A DNA stretch of 64,000 nt from Telmatactis stephensoni (taxonomy: Eukaryota > Cnidaria > Anthozoa > Actiniaria > Isophelliidae): positions 1-64,000 of the forward strand of contig JALIZF010000996.1 of assembly GCA_029948255.1 (NCBI GenBank), read 5' to 3'. The position numbers were made by a program, and so were the translations under genes. This document shows, in pieces, positions 1-11,209 of this stretch. Below the pieces are notes generated by a model. The model made no database searches and had not been told where the DNA came from. It saw only the letters and a program-made list of their open reading frames with translations. Numbering within the stretch: the stretch's first letter is position 1; each line of letters begins with the position of its first letter.

Positions 1-73
1 ATATTGAATAATGAGTCGAGTAAAGATGAATTGTTTGAAATATAAACTTATTACCCGTGGACCTTTGTTACAG

Positions 74-241
74 CACCATGTCCTGACCCAGGCTCGATAC
101 AAAATGGTAGAAAGATCGGGAATGACTTTTCACATGGAAGTTTTGTGAGATACTACTGTTACAGTGGCTACACATTAGATAGGCCTGGATCACTGCGATG
201 CAGCAATGGACGATGGGATAAATCAGTGCCCAACTGCAAAG
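74..241 (+). CDS. Sushi exon 1 in window
   Basis: Acceptor ...GTTACAG before 74, donor GGTAAGG after 241. The translation has the CCP spacing C(PDPGSIQNG)...YC...LRC...W...NC. Phase 1 on both sides. Confidence 0.85.
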
Positions 242-3200
242 GTAAGGTGTCTTTGTGTGTGGTTTGAGCTAGATTGCAAATGTACATTCCTCGCTCTTGT
301 TAGTCGCATTAGCCCGAAACTCAACTTAATTGTTTCCTAACACGTGAAAACACTGAGAATTTAGGACAAACGATTAGGCTTAATTGGCTCTTGAAAACTC
401 CACGAGGAAAATTCTTTTGTTGTTATGCATGTTCTTCTGTTGCTATGTGCTAAAACAATCAGCTGTCCCAATAGTACTGCAGCATTTTCTCTCATTGATG
501 TTGTGTCTCATACTATTTAGCTCTTTTTATAATATGCTTTGTCATACAAAACTAATAAACTTGTTCAAGTAAAAGTAAAGCGACCATATTTTATGTCGAT
601 AACTAGTGACAGTAATTTGAGTAACTGATAAACTTGAGGTCGACGGTGCGCTCATTTTACTTCCCACTCTCCATCAATGCTCCGTTTTGAGGGTATTTAA
701 AGCTACTTAAAGCTACACAGAAAGTAAAGAAGTTGAAACAAAGATGTGAGATCCGGGGATCGAACTCTGGACCTCTTGCACCGAAGGCCGCGCACTAACC
801 AACTGTGCCATCCTTGCTCCTTAAGTTTAGTTATCACTTTCAAAACTCAAGAGTCTTGTAGTAATCCAGGAACTCCTCGTAATGGCAGAAAAACGGCCGT
901 GACAGTTTCTCCCTAATGAATGCTGTCTCTTAGATTAAATCTTGATCAGATTCCGGCTTTTCTATAGAGATCTTATAATGTTTGTTCCCTATTCCCATTT
1001 AAGGTCGCTGTAAGGTTCCAAATAACATTGGTACTGTGCAAGTACATTCTATTGTTTTACAACGAGGCGACTGGCTCGAACACGGTACAAGGCTGACATT
1101 TGGTTGCAATAAAGGACAAGAACTTGAAGGACAAAATGAAACCATTTGTTTAAATGGCGGCTGGACGCACGATTTTCCAGAATGCAAAGGTATGTACCTT
1201 CTGATATATTCACGATTTTTCCTGGTGAATGTTGTCCCTTAGCTTAGCTTAGATTAAATCTTGATCAAATTCCGACTTTTCTCTAGAGATCATGATTTTG
1301 ATCTTGTGAAACGCATCTGCATTTTTCAGTTCCATGCAGAGAACCTGATGCTATCAGTAATGGCACACAACAAGGCACGAAATTCAAGTTCCAGTTCGTT
1401 TGTAATTCTGGATATTCCTTGTTTGGACCATCAACTATTCATTGCAATCGTGGAGTTTGGAGTAAAAGGCCACCTCGATGTCTCCGTAAGTTATTCGCTT
1501 TCTAATAGGATATATAGACCATTGCGAAAAAGTTTAATTTTTTATCATATAATAGCATTTGGAATTTTGCATTTGTCTGACTTTGTCGTTCATTGAGTGC
1601 AATCAATTTTGAAGGTAATTGTCCAGTTCTTGGAATCCGTAATGGCTACAGAACTAACAACAATGCCAAACATGCTCAATGGACATCATTTAAGTGTAAC
1701 AACGGATACCGATTAAAAGGAAGGAGAGATTTGCAATGTGACAATGGACAGTGGAGAGGTGAAATACCTACCTGTGTTGGTAAGCTTTCACTAACGACAA
1801 CAGCAGATGCGGAAGCAAAATACGCAGACTCAGTGTTGCACTGTACTTGCAGAGAGGCAACAAGCAGAGCATAAATGAAATTGTGTGTGTTGTTTCTGTT
1901 TCTGCTTCCTTCGCTTGTGAAAACCAGGCTTGAGTTGGCGGACAACAAAATATTGAAAATTGTAAATATTCATATATGTACAAAATTTAGATTGACTTGA
2001 CTCACTTTTGGTGTCATAATTGTTTTAATGAATCATCTGCATTTTCCTTTATTGTCCTTCATATACTTCGTAAATTATTGATGCAGGTTTTAAATGTACA
2101 TCGGCGTCATTAAGTACATTATTTGATGGGATAAACCGACAATTTGCGCTCTTGTAGTAGCCTCCTCCGCAGGCTACTCCTTTCCTTTCCTTTATTGGGT
2201 TTCCTGTGGGATCGAACGGGAAGAATGAAGACTGGAGGCGAGAGTTTAGGAGAAGCGAGGAGGAGGAGTAGCCAACTCCTCTTCTCTTTCTTTCTTCCCT
2301 CTCCCCCTCCCCCTTATCCTTTTTTGCTCGTCCCCAGTCTCTCATCTTTGCAACAGGAAGCCCAAGAGAAAGAAAAGGAGTTGCCTGCGGAGGAGGCTAC
2401 TCTTGTAGGTCCACATCAGCTTTTTAACTGTCACCCTGCTTAATACAATAGAGTTGGAGTTTGATGAACAATTTTTCAACCAAAACACTTTCGTGGCGTA
2501 GGTGACTACAAAGCAAAGCAGTTTAAGGTATTTCACCTCAGTTCGCAACCAGCCGTACCGAGCATTTAGATACGGCCGTTTGACTACCTTATTTTTAATC
2601 GATTTTCATCAATTTTTCAGACTTCACTGCAATAAGATGGAAATTTCTAAAACTTGTAAAAATTTCGAATTTGCTTTTTATTAAAGCAGATTTATAAGAG
2701 AAACATCAAATTTTCTGAAACCTGATTTCCGAACAAATACGATGGTACCTAGAAAAATCCAAAGTGCCACGATAAACTAAAGCATATAATAAATAAATAA
2801 ATATCTGAAAATCAGAAAAAATTTTCGAGTTGATTTCGAATAATCCGAGAAAACATTTCGGTCTTGTGACGATGAGCTCGTACGAGTGCATTCGTAAATT
2901 GCCCATTTTCTTTACAAAATATTTACTTCTGAACCTCTAATTTGCAGCGAAAGATTTGTTTGATATATGGAATGAAACTGTGAAAGTACGAAGGTATTTC
3001 TCTTCGTAATCATCGAGATTTGATTTTCTAAAGGAACTGTAGTATATTTTTCAAGTCCTCAAAAGTTTACTTTGAGCGCTATCCTGATTATTTTCAAAAC
3101 TGCGCCGACGATTTTGTTCTTACTTCCTGAGCTGTTTCTTTATCATATGCAGAGCATTATCGCGAAGTTTCAATTTGATTGAAACATTTTAACTTTGTCA

Positions 3201-5954
3201 AAAAAAATAAAAATCTTCGCCTCAAGACGCGTTTGAGACTTCATGTTCTGTCTACACGGTCGAAAGCCCACGAAGCAGTGTTAATTTATTCAGTGTAAGT
3301 AACGCATTCCTGCATGGTAATTATTATGCTAGTCGTGTTATTTTTCCTTTTATCTAATAATGCCGAAAGTTTCTAGAGCTCATCAAGTACAGGAGGTAAA
3401 TAGTTTCCACGTGCGGTCAGCACTTTCCCATTACGACGTCGTTGATGGTTGATTGCTCTCAGTTTTTCCCTCCTGTACCGAAGGAGTTGATCCCTTTTCG
3501 TAGCTTGTCTATCAACCAAACCTTTAGATTTGTCGTTCTCATTAATTGTAGCCCTTTTCGAAAGGTTTTTTAGACGTATTTGATGAGCTCTAGAAACTTT
3601 CGGCATTATTAGATAAAAGGAAAAATAACACGACTAGCATAAATGACTGAATAAATTAACACTGCTTCGTGGGCTTTCGACAGTGTAGACAGAACATGAA
3701 GTCTCAAACGCGTCTTGAGGCGAAGATTTTTATTTTTTTTGACAAAGTTAAAATGTTTCAATCAAATTGAAACTTCGCGATGATGCTCTGCATATGATAA
3801 AGAAACAGCTCAGGAAGTAAGAACAAAATCGTCGGCGCAGTTTTGAAAATAATCAGGATAGCGCTCAAAGTAAACTTTTTAGGACTTGAAAAATATACTA
3901 CAGTTCCTTTAGAAAATCAAATCTCGATGATTACGAAGAGAAATACCTTCGTACTTTCACAGTTTCATTCCATATATCAAACAAATCTTTCGCTGCAAAT
4001 TAGAGGTTCAGAAGTAAATATTTTGTAAAGAAAATGGGCAATTTACGAATGCACTCGTACGAGCTCATCGTCACAAGACCGAAATGTTTTCTCGGATTAT
4101 TCGAAATCAGCTCGAAATTTTTTTTCTGATTTTCAGATATTTATTTTATTATATGCTATAGTTTATCGTGGCACTTTGGATTTTTCTAGGTACCATCGTA
4201 TTTGTTCGGAAATCAGGTTTCAGAAAATTTGATGTTTCTCTTATAAATCTGCTTTAATTAAAAGCAAATTCGAAATTTTTACAAGTTTTAGAAATTTCCA
4301 TCTTATTGCAGTGAAGTCTGAAAAATTGATGAAAATCGATTAAAAATAAGGTAGTCAAACGGCCGTATCTAAATGCTCGGTACGGCTGGTTGCGAACTGA
4401 GGTGAAATACCTTAACTTTGTAACTTACCAGTCTGTGGAATATAAGCTGGTTTGATATACATGCACTGTAAGAGGTCTAAGAGGATTATAGACTAATAGC
4501 TTAAATAACAAATAGCTAATTCAATTAACGTTGTCACTGAAAAAAGCCTAGAGCCTAAAGCTCACGAAAAAGTTTTATCACGGTGACATCATTACAATAA
4601 AAACTCACTGTATGCTTGCAAATTCTACAACTTGGACACATATTCCTTAATTTCTCAGATAGCCTACAGAGTCGATACAGAGAAGTTTGTTATAGTACAC
4701 CAAATATATTTGAAAGGCTTTAGCCTTTAGACTTTTTTTCAACGACAACGTTAATTGAAATAGCTATATACTACAAACTGAATAGTCCAGTTTCCATTTA
4801 CTAGGACCGCTGAGCTTTCTGACAAAAGACGCATTTATACAGCGTTAGTCTCGCGTCAACGTAAATTATTCAAAAATACCAGCGAGAGAAAAGCATAAAG
4901 AACAATACAAAAATCGAGTTTATTCCCATGGGTTTTCTTGAAAAGGAGGCTAACGCTGTATAAATGCGCCTTTTGTCAGGAATCTCAGCGGTCTCTAGTA
5001 ATTGGAAAACTGGACTATTGAGACATATATTTTAGTTTCTGCCGGAATGTTGCATTATAAATGATCCGGCTTTGGTACCCCTATGATATTGATTTTGCTT
5101 TGCAATTGGATTTCACAGGCAGATGTCCGCATGTTAATGCACCAAAAAATGGTGAACTTCTGGACAACAAATTTGAGTCTGGTGCAACTGTAAGGTTCCG
5201 TTGCAAACCGGGCTATACTCTTCGAGGGCCACACAACATTACATGTCATGATAGGACATGGAGTCACAAGAGATTACCGGTGTGCAGAGGTAAGGTTATT
5301 TATACGACCATGTTGTCACAAACGTGTAAACCTCTGAAATTTACGTCAGTTCATATTCATTTTCCTTTTTTTCTTAGAGTTATTTTAATTATTGAAATGT
5401 GCATTCTCTTATGTAGCTGATTGCAGTGACCCTGGAACACCCAAAGCTGGGCAAAGACATGGAAACGCCTTTTCGCATGGCAGTGTGGTGTATTTTAATT
5501 GTGACAATGGGAGAATCTTGATTGGTTCTTCAAGAATACATTGTACAGATGGAAGCTGGTCTCATTCAAAGCCCATTTGTGAAGGTAATTCGCAAAGGAT
5601 ATTGACAGTTGACAGCCATTCGTAAATCAAAAACTTCCTGTTCATCCATTTATAATCTCTAGAGAAGCCGCTTTTATATTCGCCTGTGTATGCATTTAAC
5701 TACACTAGTACTATATATGGTGATTCTATCTACTGAGCAAGTTCACTTTCAGTAATATGCTTATTTCTTTTTAGGTATACGTAAATGTAAAGACCCTGGT
5801 AATGTTCCAAAAGCAACAAGACAGCTTGGTTTCACGAAGGAAGGCAGACAAACTGTCACTTTCGTTTGTTCCAAACACATGGTATCGATTCATGGTCAAA
5901 GAGTTTTGACCTGTTACCAGGGAAAATGGTCACATGATCTTCCAACCTGCCCAG
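74..5954 (+). CDS. Sushi/CCP-repeat protein gene (partial, 7 exons)
   Basis: Seven exons each encode one complement control protein (sushi) module: 74-241, 1004-1189, 1330-1485, 1615-1779, 5119-5289, 5417-5584 and 5775-5954. Every exon starts and ends in phase 1, and all have AG acceptors and GT donors. Each module has four cysteines, a Gly-Tyr or similar before the third, and a Trp before the last, as in the CCP fold. No signal peptide, TM segment or other domain lies in the window, so both ends are missing. Such proteins are extracellular adhesion or complement-like molecules (family knowledge). The module run could belong to an SVEP1-like or other multi-sushi protein; I cannot choose between them. 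Phase-1 symmetry permits exon shuffling and duplication, and a truncated duplicate exon is visible at 854-913. Confidence 0.85.
620..825 (-). repeat. tRNA-derived SINE
   Basis: Read on the minus strand, 752-820 is tRNA-like: an A-box-like GGCACAGTTGGTTAG and a B box GAGTTCGATCC. It is followed by a non-tRNA body with CTTTAAGTAGCTTTAAATACC. The same body occurs again at 54159-54218 on the plus strand, which supports a dispersed SINE family rather than a functional tRNA. Outer ends are approximate. Confidence 0.7.
854..913 (+). pseudogene. Truncated sushi exon relic
   Basis: In frame, 854-892 reads SCSNPGTPRNGRK, the start of a CCP module. It then loses similarity and meets TAA at 914. The following intron sequence (about 915-976) is a diverged copy of 1225-1290, so this is the remnant of an exon-plus-intron tandem duplication that lost most of its exon. 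Confidence 0.65.
1004..1189 (+). CDS. Sushi exon 2 in window
   Basis: Acceptor CCATTTAAG, donor GGTATGT. The module begins GRCKVPNNIG and ends WTHDFPECK. Four cysteines and one Trp are present; phase 1/1. Confidence 0.85.
1330..1485 (+). CDS. Sushi exon 3 in window
   Basis: Acceptor ATTTTTCAG, donor CGTAAGT. The module reads PCREPDAISNG...FVCNSGYSLFG...IHCNRGVW...RCL. Phase 1/1. Confidence 0.85.
1615..1779 (+). CDS. Sushi exon 4 in window
   Basis: Module NCPVLGIRNG...FKCNNGYRLKG...LQCDNGQW...TCV. Donor GGTAAGC is good; the acceptor AATTTTGAAG has a weak pyrimidine tract. Phase 1/1. Confidence 0.82.
2158..2399. mobile_element. 242-bp MITE with 9-bp target duplication
   Basis: Inverted ends TAGCCTCCTCCGCAGGC / GCCTGCGGAGGAGGCTA are flanked by the direct repeat CTCTTGTAG at 2149-2157 and 2400-2408. 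A 9-bp duplication is typical of Mutator-like elements (family knowledge). No coding capacity is visible. Confidence 0.75.
2527..4411. mobile_element. 1.9-kb foldback element flanked by TTAA
   Basis: Two long arms, 2527-3386 and 3580-4411, are inverted copies, with a short indel near 3300-3330. Outer ends are GGTATTTCACC / GGTGAAATACC, each bordered by TTAA (2523-2526 and 4412-4415). The 193-bp spacer is unique. TTAA duplications are made by piggyBac and Kolobok elements (established). No transposase is recognisable, so this is a non-autonomous foldback of unassigned superfamily inside a sushi-gene intron. Confidence 0.85.
3373..3606 (-). other. Basic 77-codon ORF in foldback spacer (uncertain)
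   Basis: An open frame starts MPKVSRAHQIRLKNLSKR in the right arm and crosses the spacer. The peptide is Arg/Lys-rich and matches no family I recognise. Because the arms mirror each other, the same nine-residue start also occurs on the plus strand from 3360. It may be a captured fragment or chance. Confidence 0.25.
4416..5118. repeat. Two adjacent inverted-repeat elements in intron
   Basis: About 4508-4769 is bounded by inverted copies of ATTCAATTAACGTTGTC and a GCCTAAAGC-like tract. 4781-5019 is bounded by AATAGTCCAGTTTCC / inverted TGGAAAACTGGACTATT, with inner arms carrying GCATTTATACAGCGTTAG. Both look like small foldback MITEs. No coding sequence is seen here. Confidence 0.6.
5119..5289 (+). 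CDS. Sushi exon 5 in window
   Basis: Acceptor GGATTTCACAG, donor GGTAAGG. Module GRCPHVNAPKNG...FRCKPGYTLRG...ITCHDRTW...PVCR. Phase 1/1. Confidence 0.87.
5417..5584 (+). CDS. Sushi exon 6 in window
   Basis: Acceptor TTATGTAG, donor GGTAATT. Module DCSDPGTPKAG...FNCDNGRILIG...IHCTDGSW...PICE. Phase 1/1. Confidence 0.87.
5775..5954 (+). CDS. Sushi exon 7 in window (last seen)
   Basis: Acceptor TTTCTTTTTAG, donor GGTAAAA. Module KCKDPGNVPKA...FVCSKHMVSIHG...LTCYQGKW...PTCP. The donor shows the gene continues, but no later sushi exon appears in the window. The next 3.4 kb is a LINE. Confidence 0.85.
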
Positions 5955-6366
5955 GTAAAATGACTTTTATTTGCCTTAAGGTGGCTCGAAATAGTTTTCT
6001 AGTGAACAAACTTTACATTTTCATTTTAGGAAATAATAGGCTTATTGAAGACGGATCAAAACGCCTTTTACTCCAGTTATCAGGCTTATATATATGAAGG
6101 TTTCGAAAAATAGATAGATAGATAACTTTATTTATCCACGGTAAATCCTTCAGGAGAAATTACATTAAAATATTAATAATAATAATAATAAAAACTACTA
6201 CGATATTAATCTATGCTATACTCTATTTAACTATATTATATTTATATACTTATATAAAAATAAGATATAATACTTCAATAAAATAATAATAATAATAATA
6301 AAAACCTGCTTTACAAGGATGCCGTGCCTTAAAAGAAAATAATAATAATAATACGAAATGATATAG

Positions 6367-6922
6367 TTACATTTCATTATTTAGATATAGAGATTTAAAT
6401 GACTTTATAGTGGTAGCTGTTCTCACCTCGTTTGGCAAACTGTTCCAGAGAAAGCCACCACTATAACTAAAACTTTTCTTAGCGTAATTTGTTCGTGGCA
6501 ATGGCAAAGCTAATTTATGTTCTGTATTTCTTAAATTGTATTTATTGACTTTGCTACGATCGATAAATTTTGATGAAATATAATCAGGAGCCAAGTCGTT
6601 TAAAGTTTTGAACATAATTAGTGCTTTGGAAAAGGCTCTTTGTTGTTGTAAGGGTACCCAACCTAAACTATTAAATACATCAATGGTTCGTGCATCATAG
6701 TTCGAGAAGGTTATGATACGCGCAGCTCGGTTTTGAAGTTTCTGTAGTTTGTCTGCTAGACCTTTACTGCATCCATCCCATACTGCACTGCAGTAATCGA
6801 AATGTGGTTGAATGAGAGCATTATAAACTGTAATTAGCGTTTCTCTTGGTACAAAATATCTGATCCTTTTTAAAGCACTTATATCTGATGCAATTTTCTT
6901 AGATATGGACTGAATATGGTGT
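6367..6922 (-). pseudogene. LINE ORF2 C-terminal domain
   Basis: Downstream of the deletion, one frame reads IQSISKKIASDISALKR, then ...PHFDYCSAVWD..., ...LQNRAARII... and finally LPRTNYAKKSFSYSGGFLW, ending at 6367. This is the conserved post-RT region of CR1/L2/Rex-type ORF2 proteins. It is one nucleotide out of frame with the upstream endonuclease ORF. Confidence 0.8.
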
Positions 6923-8333
6923 AAACAACTCGTTCAATCAATTTAGCTATTATTGGAATGACAGAAATTGGTCGATAGTTGGAGGGATCAGTGCGTTCCC
7001 CAGAATTTTTATAAAGTGGTGTTACTCTACCTCTTTTCCAATCCGTGGGAAAAATTCCTGTTTTTATCGACTCATTAAAAATTTGAGTCAGAGATTCTAT
7101 TTCAGCGAAGAAACTGTTGAAATTGTTACAAATTTTCTTCGGGTCACTAATGGTTTCATCATCGACTACTATACTGTTTATGGTTGATTTATTTGATTTG
7201 CGACCAGTTAATTCGTTAATTGCCTGCCAGGTTTTCTTCGAATTATTTGAGTTGACATGAAAACTATTATTGTAATAGGCTTTTTTAGTTTCCTTCACTT
7301 CGTTATTTACTTGATTGCGGGCCTTCTTAAAAGCGTCCCAAAGTTTAGGATCTTTGGTTTTGATAGCTTTAGCTTTGAGTCGATCTCTTTGGCGCATACG
7401 TTTTTTAATTTCAGAGTTAATCCAGGGGCTTCGTAAAGCACGAGTACGTTTGGTTTTAAGAGGGGCGTGCTTATCACACACAGCAGAAAACAATTTCCTC
7501 CACTGGGACCACATGTCATCAGGATTGTTATTATGATCAGCCATATCCCATTGTTGATGTTGAATGTCCGATCGAAAATTAGCAGTGTCGAAAATCTTGA
7601 AATTTCTAAATGAGATATGATTTGGGCCACTACATGGCGGAGGCTGCGCGATTTTTCGATAAGCATAAATCAAACTGTGATCACTAATGCCGATGTGCGA
7701 TACCCCCGAACAAACAATGTTGTTCAAATTTGAAGTAAAAATGAGGTCTATCAAGGTACTGCTGTGTGAAGTCACTCGAGTAGGGCTCTTAATCAACTGG
7801 TCTAAACCATAAACAGTAGTAATGTTCATAAGAGCAGAAGTATTAGGATCGTTTTCAGCAAAAACATTGCAGTTTAAGTCTCCTAGTAATATGTATTCGA
7901 TATTTTCGGTGTCTAACCTAGAGACAAACGTTTCTAGGTGAGAAAACAGGGCGATCGAAGAGTTTGGTGGCCTATACCAGGTCGAAACGATGAAAGGTTT
8001 AGTCCTAGGCTTACGAATTTCAATTGATAGAATTTCCAGTTCAGTCGAGCTAAGGTCTCTTCGAACAACAAAGTTTATGTCGCTCCGAACGTAGAAACAA
8101 ACACCCCCTCCATTCCTTCCGCTTACAGGCCTATCACGCCGCACAATATCATAACCTTCAATATGCACTTCATCGTCACTTATGGTTTCATGTAGTCTAG
8201 TTTCGTTCACTGCGAAAACATCAAACCATAGTTCTGATAAGAAAACGCGTAGTTCATCGATATGCTTAGGCAAACTAGTTATGTTGAGACACACTATCTT
8301 AAATCCGCGCTTAGCGGGAAAAGATAAGTGCAA
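6879..8333 (-). pseudogene. LINE ORF2 endonuclease and partial RT
   Basis: The 484-codon frame has an AP-type endonuclease with NETRL (E44), TWYRP (Y120), GDLNCN (D152/N154) and SDH (217-219). The end of the linker reads FFAEI and jumps straight to SLTQIFN near residue 411, suggesting one deletion. The RT fingers motif SNYRPISVIPIIAKLIERVV (451-470) is present. The frame then shifts and stops, so the catalytic (F/Y)xDD box is absent. In the living family this protein nicks target DNA and primes reverse transcription. Confidence 0.85.
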
Positions 8334-8402
8334 TGACTCTGAGTTAAAATCTTGTTTGCCAATAGGCTCCGATTGAATATCTAAGTCTATATCTAGTATA
8401 TC

Positions 8403-8588
8403 TCACTTACTTGCAACTATAGATGCTTTAATATGGTTTAAATAATTTAGGGCAAGTATTTTAGTTCCAGCTTGGTTAAGGTGTAATCCGCTTCCGTTTA
8501 GGTGTTCTTCTGTTATGTTTGAGTTAGTAATGATGTCCCATTCATTTTGCCTGGCAAATTTTTGCAAAATAGAGTTAACTTGCTTCAC
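8403..8588 (-). pseudogene. LINE ORF1 C-terminal esterase piece
   Basis: The frame carries LNGSGLHLNQAGTKILA, the Asp/His-region signature of SGNH-type esterase domains. It follows the 8608-9525 ORF1 frame after a frameshift near 8600 and belongs to the same protein. Confidence 0.7.
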
Positions 8589-8607
8589 CTTGGCGGCTAG
8601 ATTATCT

Positions 8608-9525
8608 TCATCGTTCGTTCCTTGTTATGAGGAAAGAGAGAGTTACTTTAGTCGTTGGTGATTGAAGGCACACCATGTGGCTTAGGTCTATTATTTTCTC
8701 TGCCACTTCACGAGGGTTGCCTCTTTTCAAGTTATTTGTACCAATGTGAATTATTATTTCGTCGGGTTGATTCTTTAGCGTAGGTTTGATATAGTCAAAC
8801 ATATCCTCAACCGTGGCACCAGAAAAAGATTTAACTTCAGCTCGCACTTTTTTCGATAACCTCCATCCATGGACATTCTTTAACATGGAATCGCCAATAA
8901 TAACTACTGTTGGACGATTTTGATTTCCTTTATCGACGTTGCTATTGATTGGTTGCTTGGGAACTGTATTTGATGTTTGTGGTTTTGCAGTGCTGTCCGT
9001 GGGCTTTTTTTTCTTCTTCTTCTTCTTGGGTTGAGGATCGTTCGATGGTCGATTGTCTACGTTCCCATCGGTCTGTTTTTGGTTGAATTTATCGCTTTGC
9101 TTTGATTTGTACTCTTTGATTTGATCTTCCACTTTTTCGTCACGCACGATTTTTTTATTTTGTGTAGATTGGTGTTCCTCTGTACAATTTGCCTTAGCAT
9201 AAGTTTTTCCATATTTTTCCCTCTGCCTGGTTCTGTAATCGTCGATTTGACTGCTTATTGACTTTTTGGTTGGATCCGGATTTATAACTGGATTTCCACT
9301 TGTGCTGAACTGGTCGTCGTCTTGTGAAAGACTAACTGGCATTTCGTCTGTAGCAGTGGTAATCGAAGATTTACCATTTTCTGTGGTCTTACTTATCAGC
9401 TCTAAATAGCTTCCATTTAGTAATCTTAAAGCAGATATAAGGCTAGAGTTTTCTTCTTTGGTTCTTATAATTTCTATTTCTGCTTCATTTAGCTTGCTTT
9501 TCAATAGTGCATTTTCGCTTAACAA
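8608..9525 (-). pseudogene. LINE ORF1, esterase-domain protein (frameshifted)
   Basis: The 305-codon frame has an N-terminal coiled-coil-like stretch, a charged linker with a polylysine tract, then VVIIGDSMLKNVHGW and IIHIGTNNLK. These are the GDS and GTN blocks of an SGNH/esterase fold found in ORF1 of CR1/L2 LINEs. The remaining block lies in the next frame at 8403-8588. Confidence 0.75.
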
Positions 9526-9545
9526 AATGTGAAGTTCGAGAGGTA

Positions 9546-10258
9546 ATTAACAGATATAACAGATAAAACTGTTATTTGCCGATCAAACAGAACTTGACAC
9601 CTTGCAAAACTTTCATCTAAGCCTGATGAATGGAGTGAAGGGCGTTTCCATCCGTCTTCAAGAAGCTTTTTAACTCGTGGATTGCAAATCCAATCTATCT
9701 ATTGTCTAACTAGAATGGTGCCATACATGAAGTAGAACCTATTGGGTCACTCACTCGCAAATGTGTTAACTATGCCACTACGCATTCTCGACGCAATTGA
9801 CTGCAGGCCGAAAGTAATGTGGGCTCTGGGTACGAGATTGAAGGAAATATGATTTTTTATTCCGGGACTCCCGAAGGACTCCCGAACTATTCACAGATCA
9901 ACGATATTTTCTTTCACGATTTATGTTGAAATCAGACTAGAAAAAAATTAATATTTAAAGTGCTACTCTGATGAAAATTGGTGTATTTTTGTAAACCTTT
10001 GAAAACAAGTAAAAATGCTTCTCTTAGTACTGTAGATTATTCGTAAATGATTTGGTTGCGTTTTCTAATAAAAAAAACAGTGTCAAGCCCGTTTTTCGAA
10101 GGCCCAAATGTAAAGCCGACTGCAGAAAGAGCCAAAAACGGAAATGACGTCATCGACTTAACATTAAATCGTGATATCATAAAATACATATACATGTAGA
10201 GCCGCATTCGACTTTGTAGTCTCTCAAATGAAGTAGAAATTATCTTGAATTAAGAAGC
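9546..10258. other. Intergenic, no feature seen
   Basis: I see no coding frame, repeat structure or RNA gene here beyond AT-rich sequence. Confidence 0.5.
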
Positions 10259-10501
10259 ATGCCGTCGCAACGTTGTGTTGTGCAGGGATGTAGCAATACA
10301 TCAAATTTGGAACTAGGAATTTCAATTCATAAATCTCCTAAAGACAAAACAACACTCTCAAAGTGGTGCAAGTTTGTTTGCTCTGAACACTTCGAGAATT
10401 CTTGTTTTCGACGAAAAGTTCATATAGAAGGATCCCCTAGAATACTTTCTCCAGGGTCAGTACCAACAATATGGAAACCACAGGCTATTCTCACTGCATA
10501 A
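10259..10501 (+). pseudogene. THAP-domain fragment
   Basis: The 80-codon frame starts MPSQRCVVQGCSNTSN and continues GISIHKSPKDK, then CSEHFENSCF and SVPTIW. These are the C2CH zinc-finger ends and AVPTIF-like box of a THAP domain. The segment between LSKWCKF and CSEHF lacks the usual ~20 residues with the central Trp-Pro, so the zinc finger is internally deleted. Its last codons enter a 98-bp repeat whose twin is at 14673. Likely a transposon or THAP-gene relic. Confidence 0.65.
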
Positions 10502-10582
10502 TTAATTAGCTCCGAGTATAAATAAGCCAACTCGTGTTAGGAGTGGTCACTTCAAGATACGCCGGAACAACGGGAACTTTCG
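10485..10582 (+). repeat. 98-bp direct repeat, left copy
   Basis: Identical by eye, base for base, to 14673-14770, beginning CTATTCTCACTGC and ending GGGAACTTTCG. Contains GAGTATAAATAAG, a possible TATA-like motif. The pair bounds 4,090 bp. Confidence 0.85.
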
Positions 10583-11209
10583 TTCTTCACCATCATCGTC
10601 AACCGCCACCAGCTCTAATTCAAGATTCTTTCTCTGAGTAGTTTCAGCACCCTCAACGTTCTGGCTTTCCTACTAATCTTGGCTAAACTGAACATGGCTA
10701 GTTAGCAGAGTTATCGAGCTCAACGGCTCCAGCTCTCTTTGGTAAACGTATGGAGGAAATTTCAGTGTTTGTGACTCGGACGTTTTCTCTTGGTTTTCCC
10801 GGGGTTTATTCCCAATTTGGCAAGTAGTCATTTTGTATTTGTAGCCGCTAGTCTAGGTTTTTCTTGTCCAAGTTTGCAATAAGTTTGTAATTTGCGTTTT
10901 ATCAGTCGTCTCGCCGGTTTGGGTAGGCTTTCAATTGTTTCTGTTCCTTTTTTCATAATTGTTTCTTCGTGGTTTATTCTATGCTTTCCACACTACTTTC
11001 GTTGGCTGCCCATTTTTAGCTTTATCATTAACTCAAACCGCGTTTATCATATATTTTGTGTTACTTTGGTCAGTCCTGCCATTAGCATCCTGCTTTAGCA
11101 ATTTGCATTCGTCTTGTATGCTTTGTGTTACGCCTCATGACTTCGATCTTTGTTTCCAGTTAGTTCATTAGTCATGCATTGATTTGTTTCATCCTTTGTT
11201 TATTTAGTA

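Larger units (their letters stand above)
6108..9545 (-). mobile_element. CR1/L2-like LINE, internally deleted
   Basis: Minus-strand order is ORF1 with an esterase-like domain, then ORF2 with endonuclease and RT remnants, then a 3' end in a (TCTA)n microsatellite just after AAATAAAGTTATC. Microsatellite 3' termini and an SGNH-like ORF1 are features of CR1/L2 clades (established). ORF1 is frameshifted near 8600 and the RT palm is missing at a junction near 6923, so the copy is dead. The 5' limit is approximate. Confidence 0.85.

Noticed and set aside
752..820. Possible tRNA gene on the minus strand
   Set aside because: A- and B-box-like motifs are present, but no clean cloverleaf ends are seen and the downstream body recurs at 54159, so it is a SINE.
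2144..2443. 99-codon ORF over the 9-bp-duplication MITE
   Set aside because: Pyrimidine-rich MITE interior translates as Ser/Leu/Pro low complexity; explained by the element.
9006..9036. Polylysine tract as a nuclear-localisation feature
   Set aside because: It is an in-frame TTC/TTT-rich microsatellite in the LINE ORF1 linker; no independent evidence of function.
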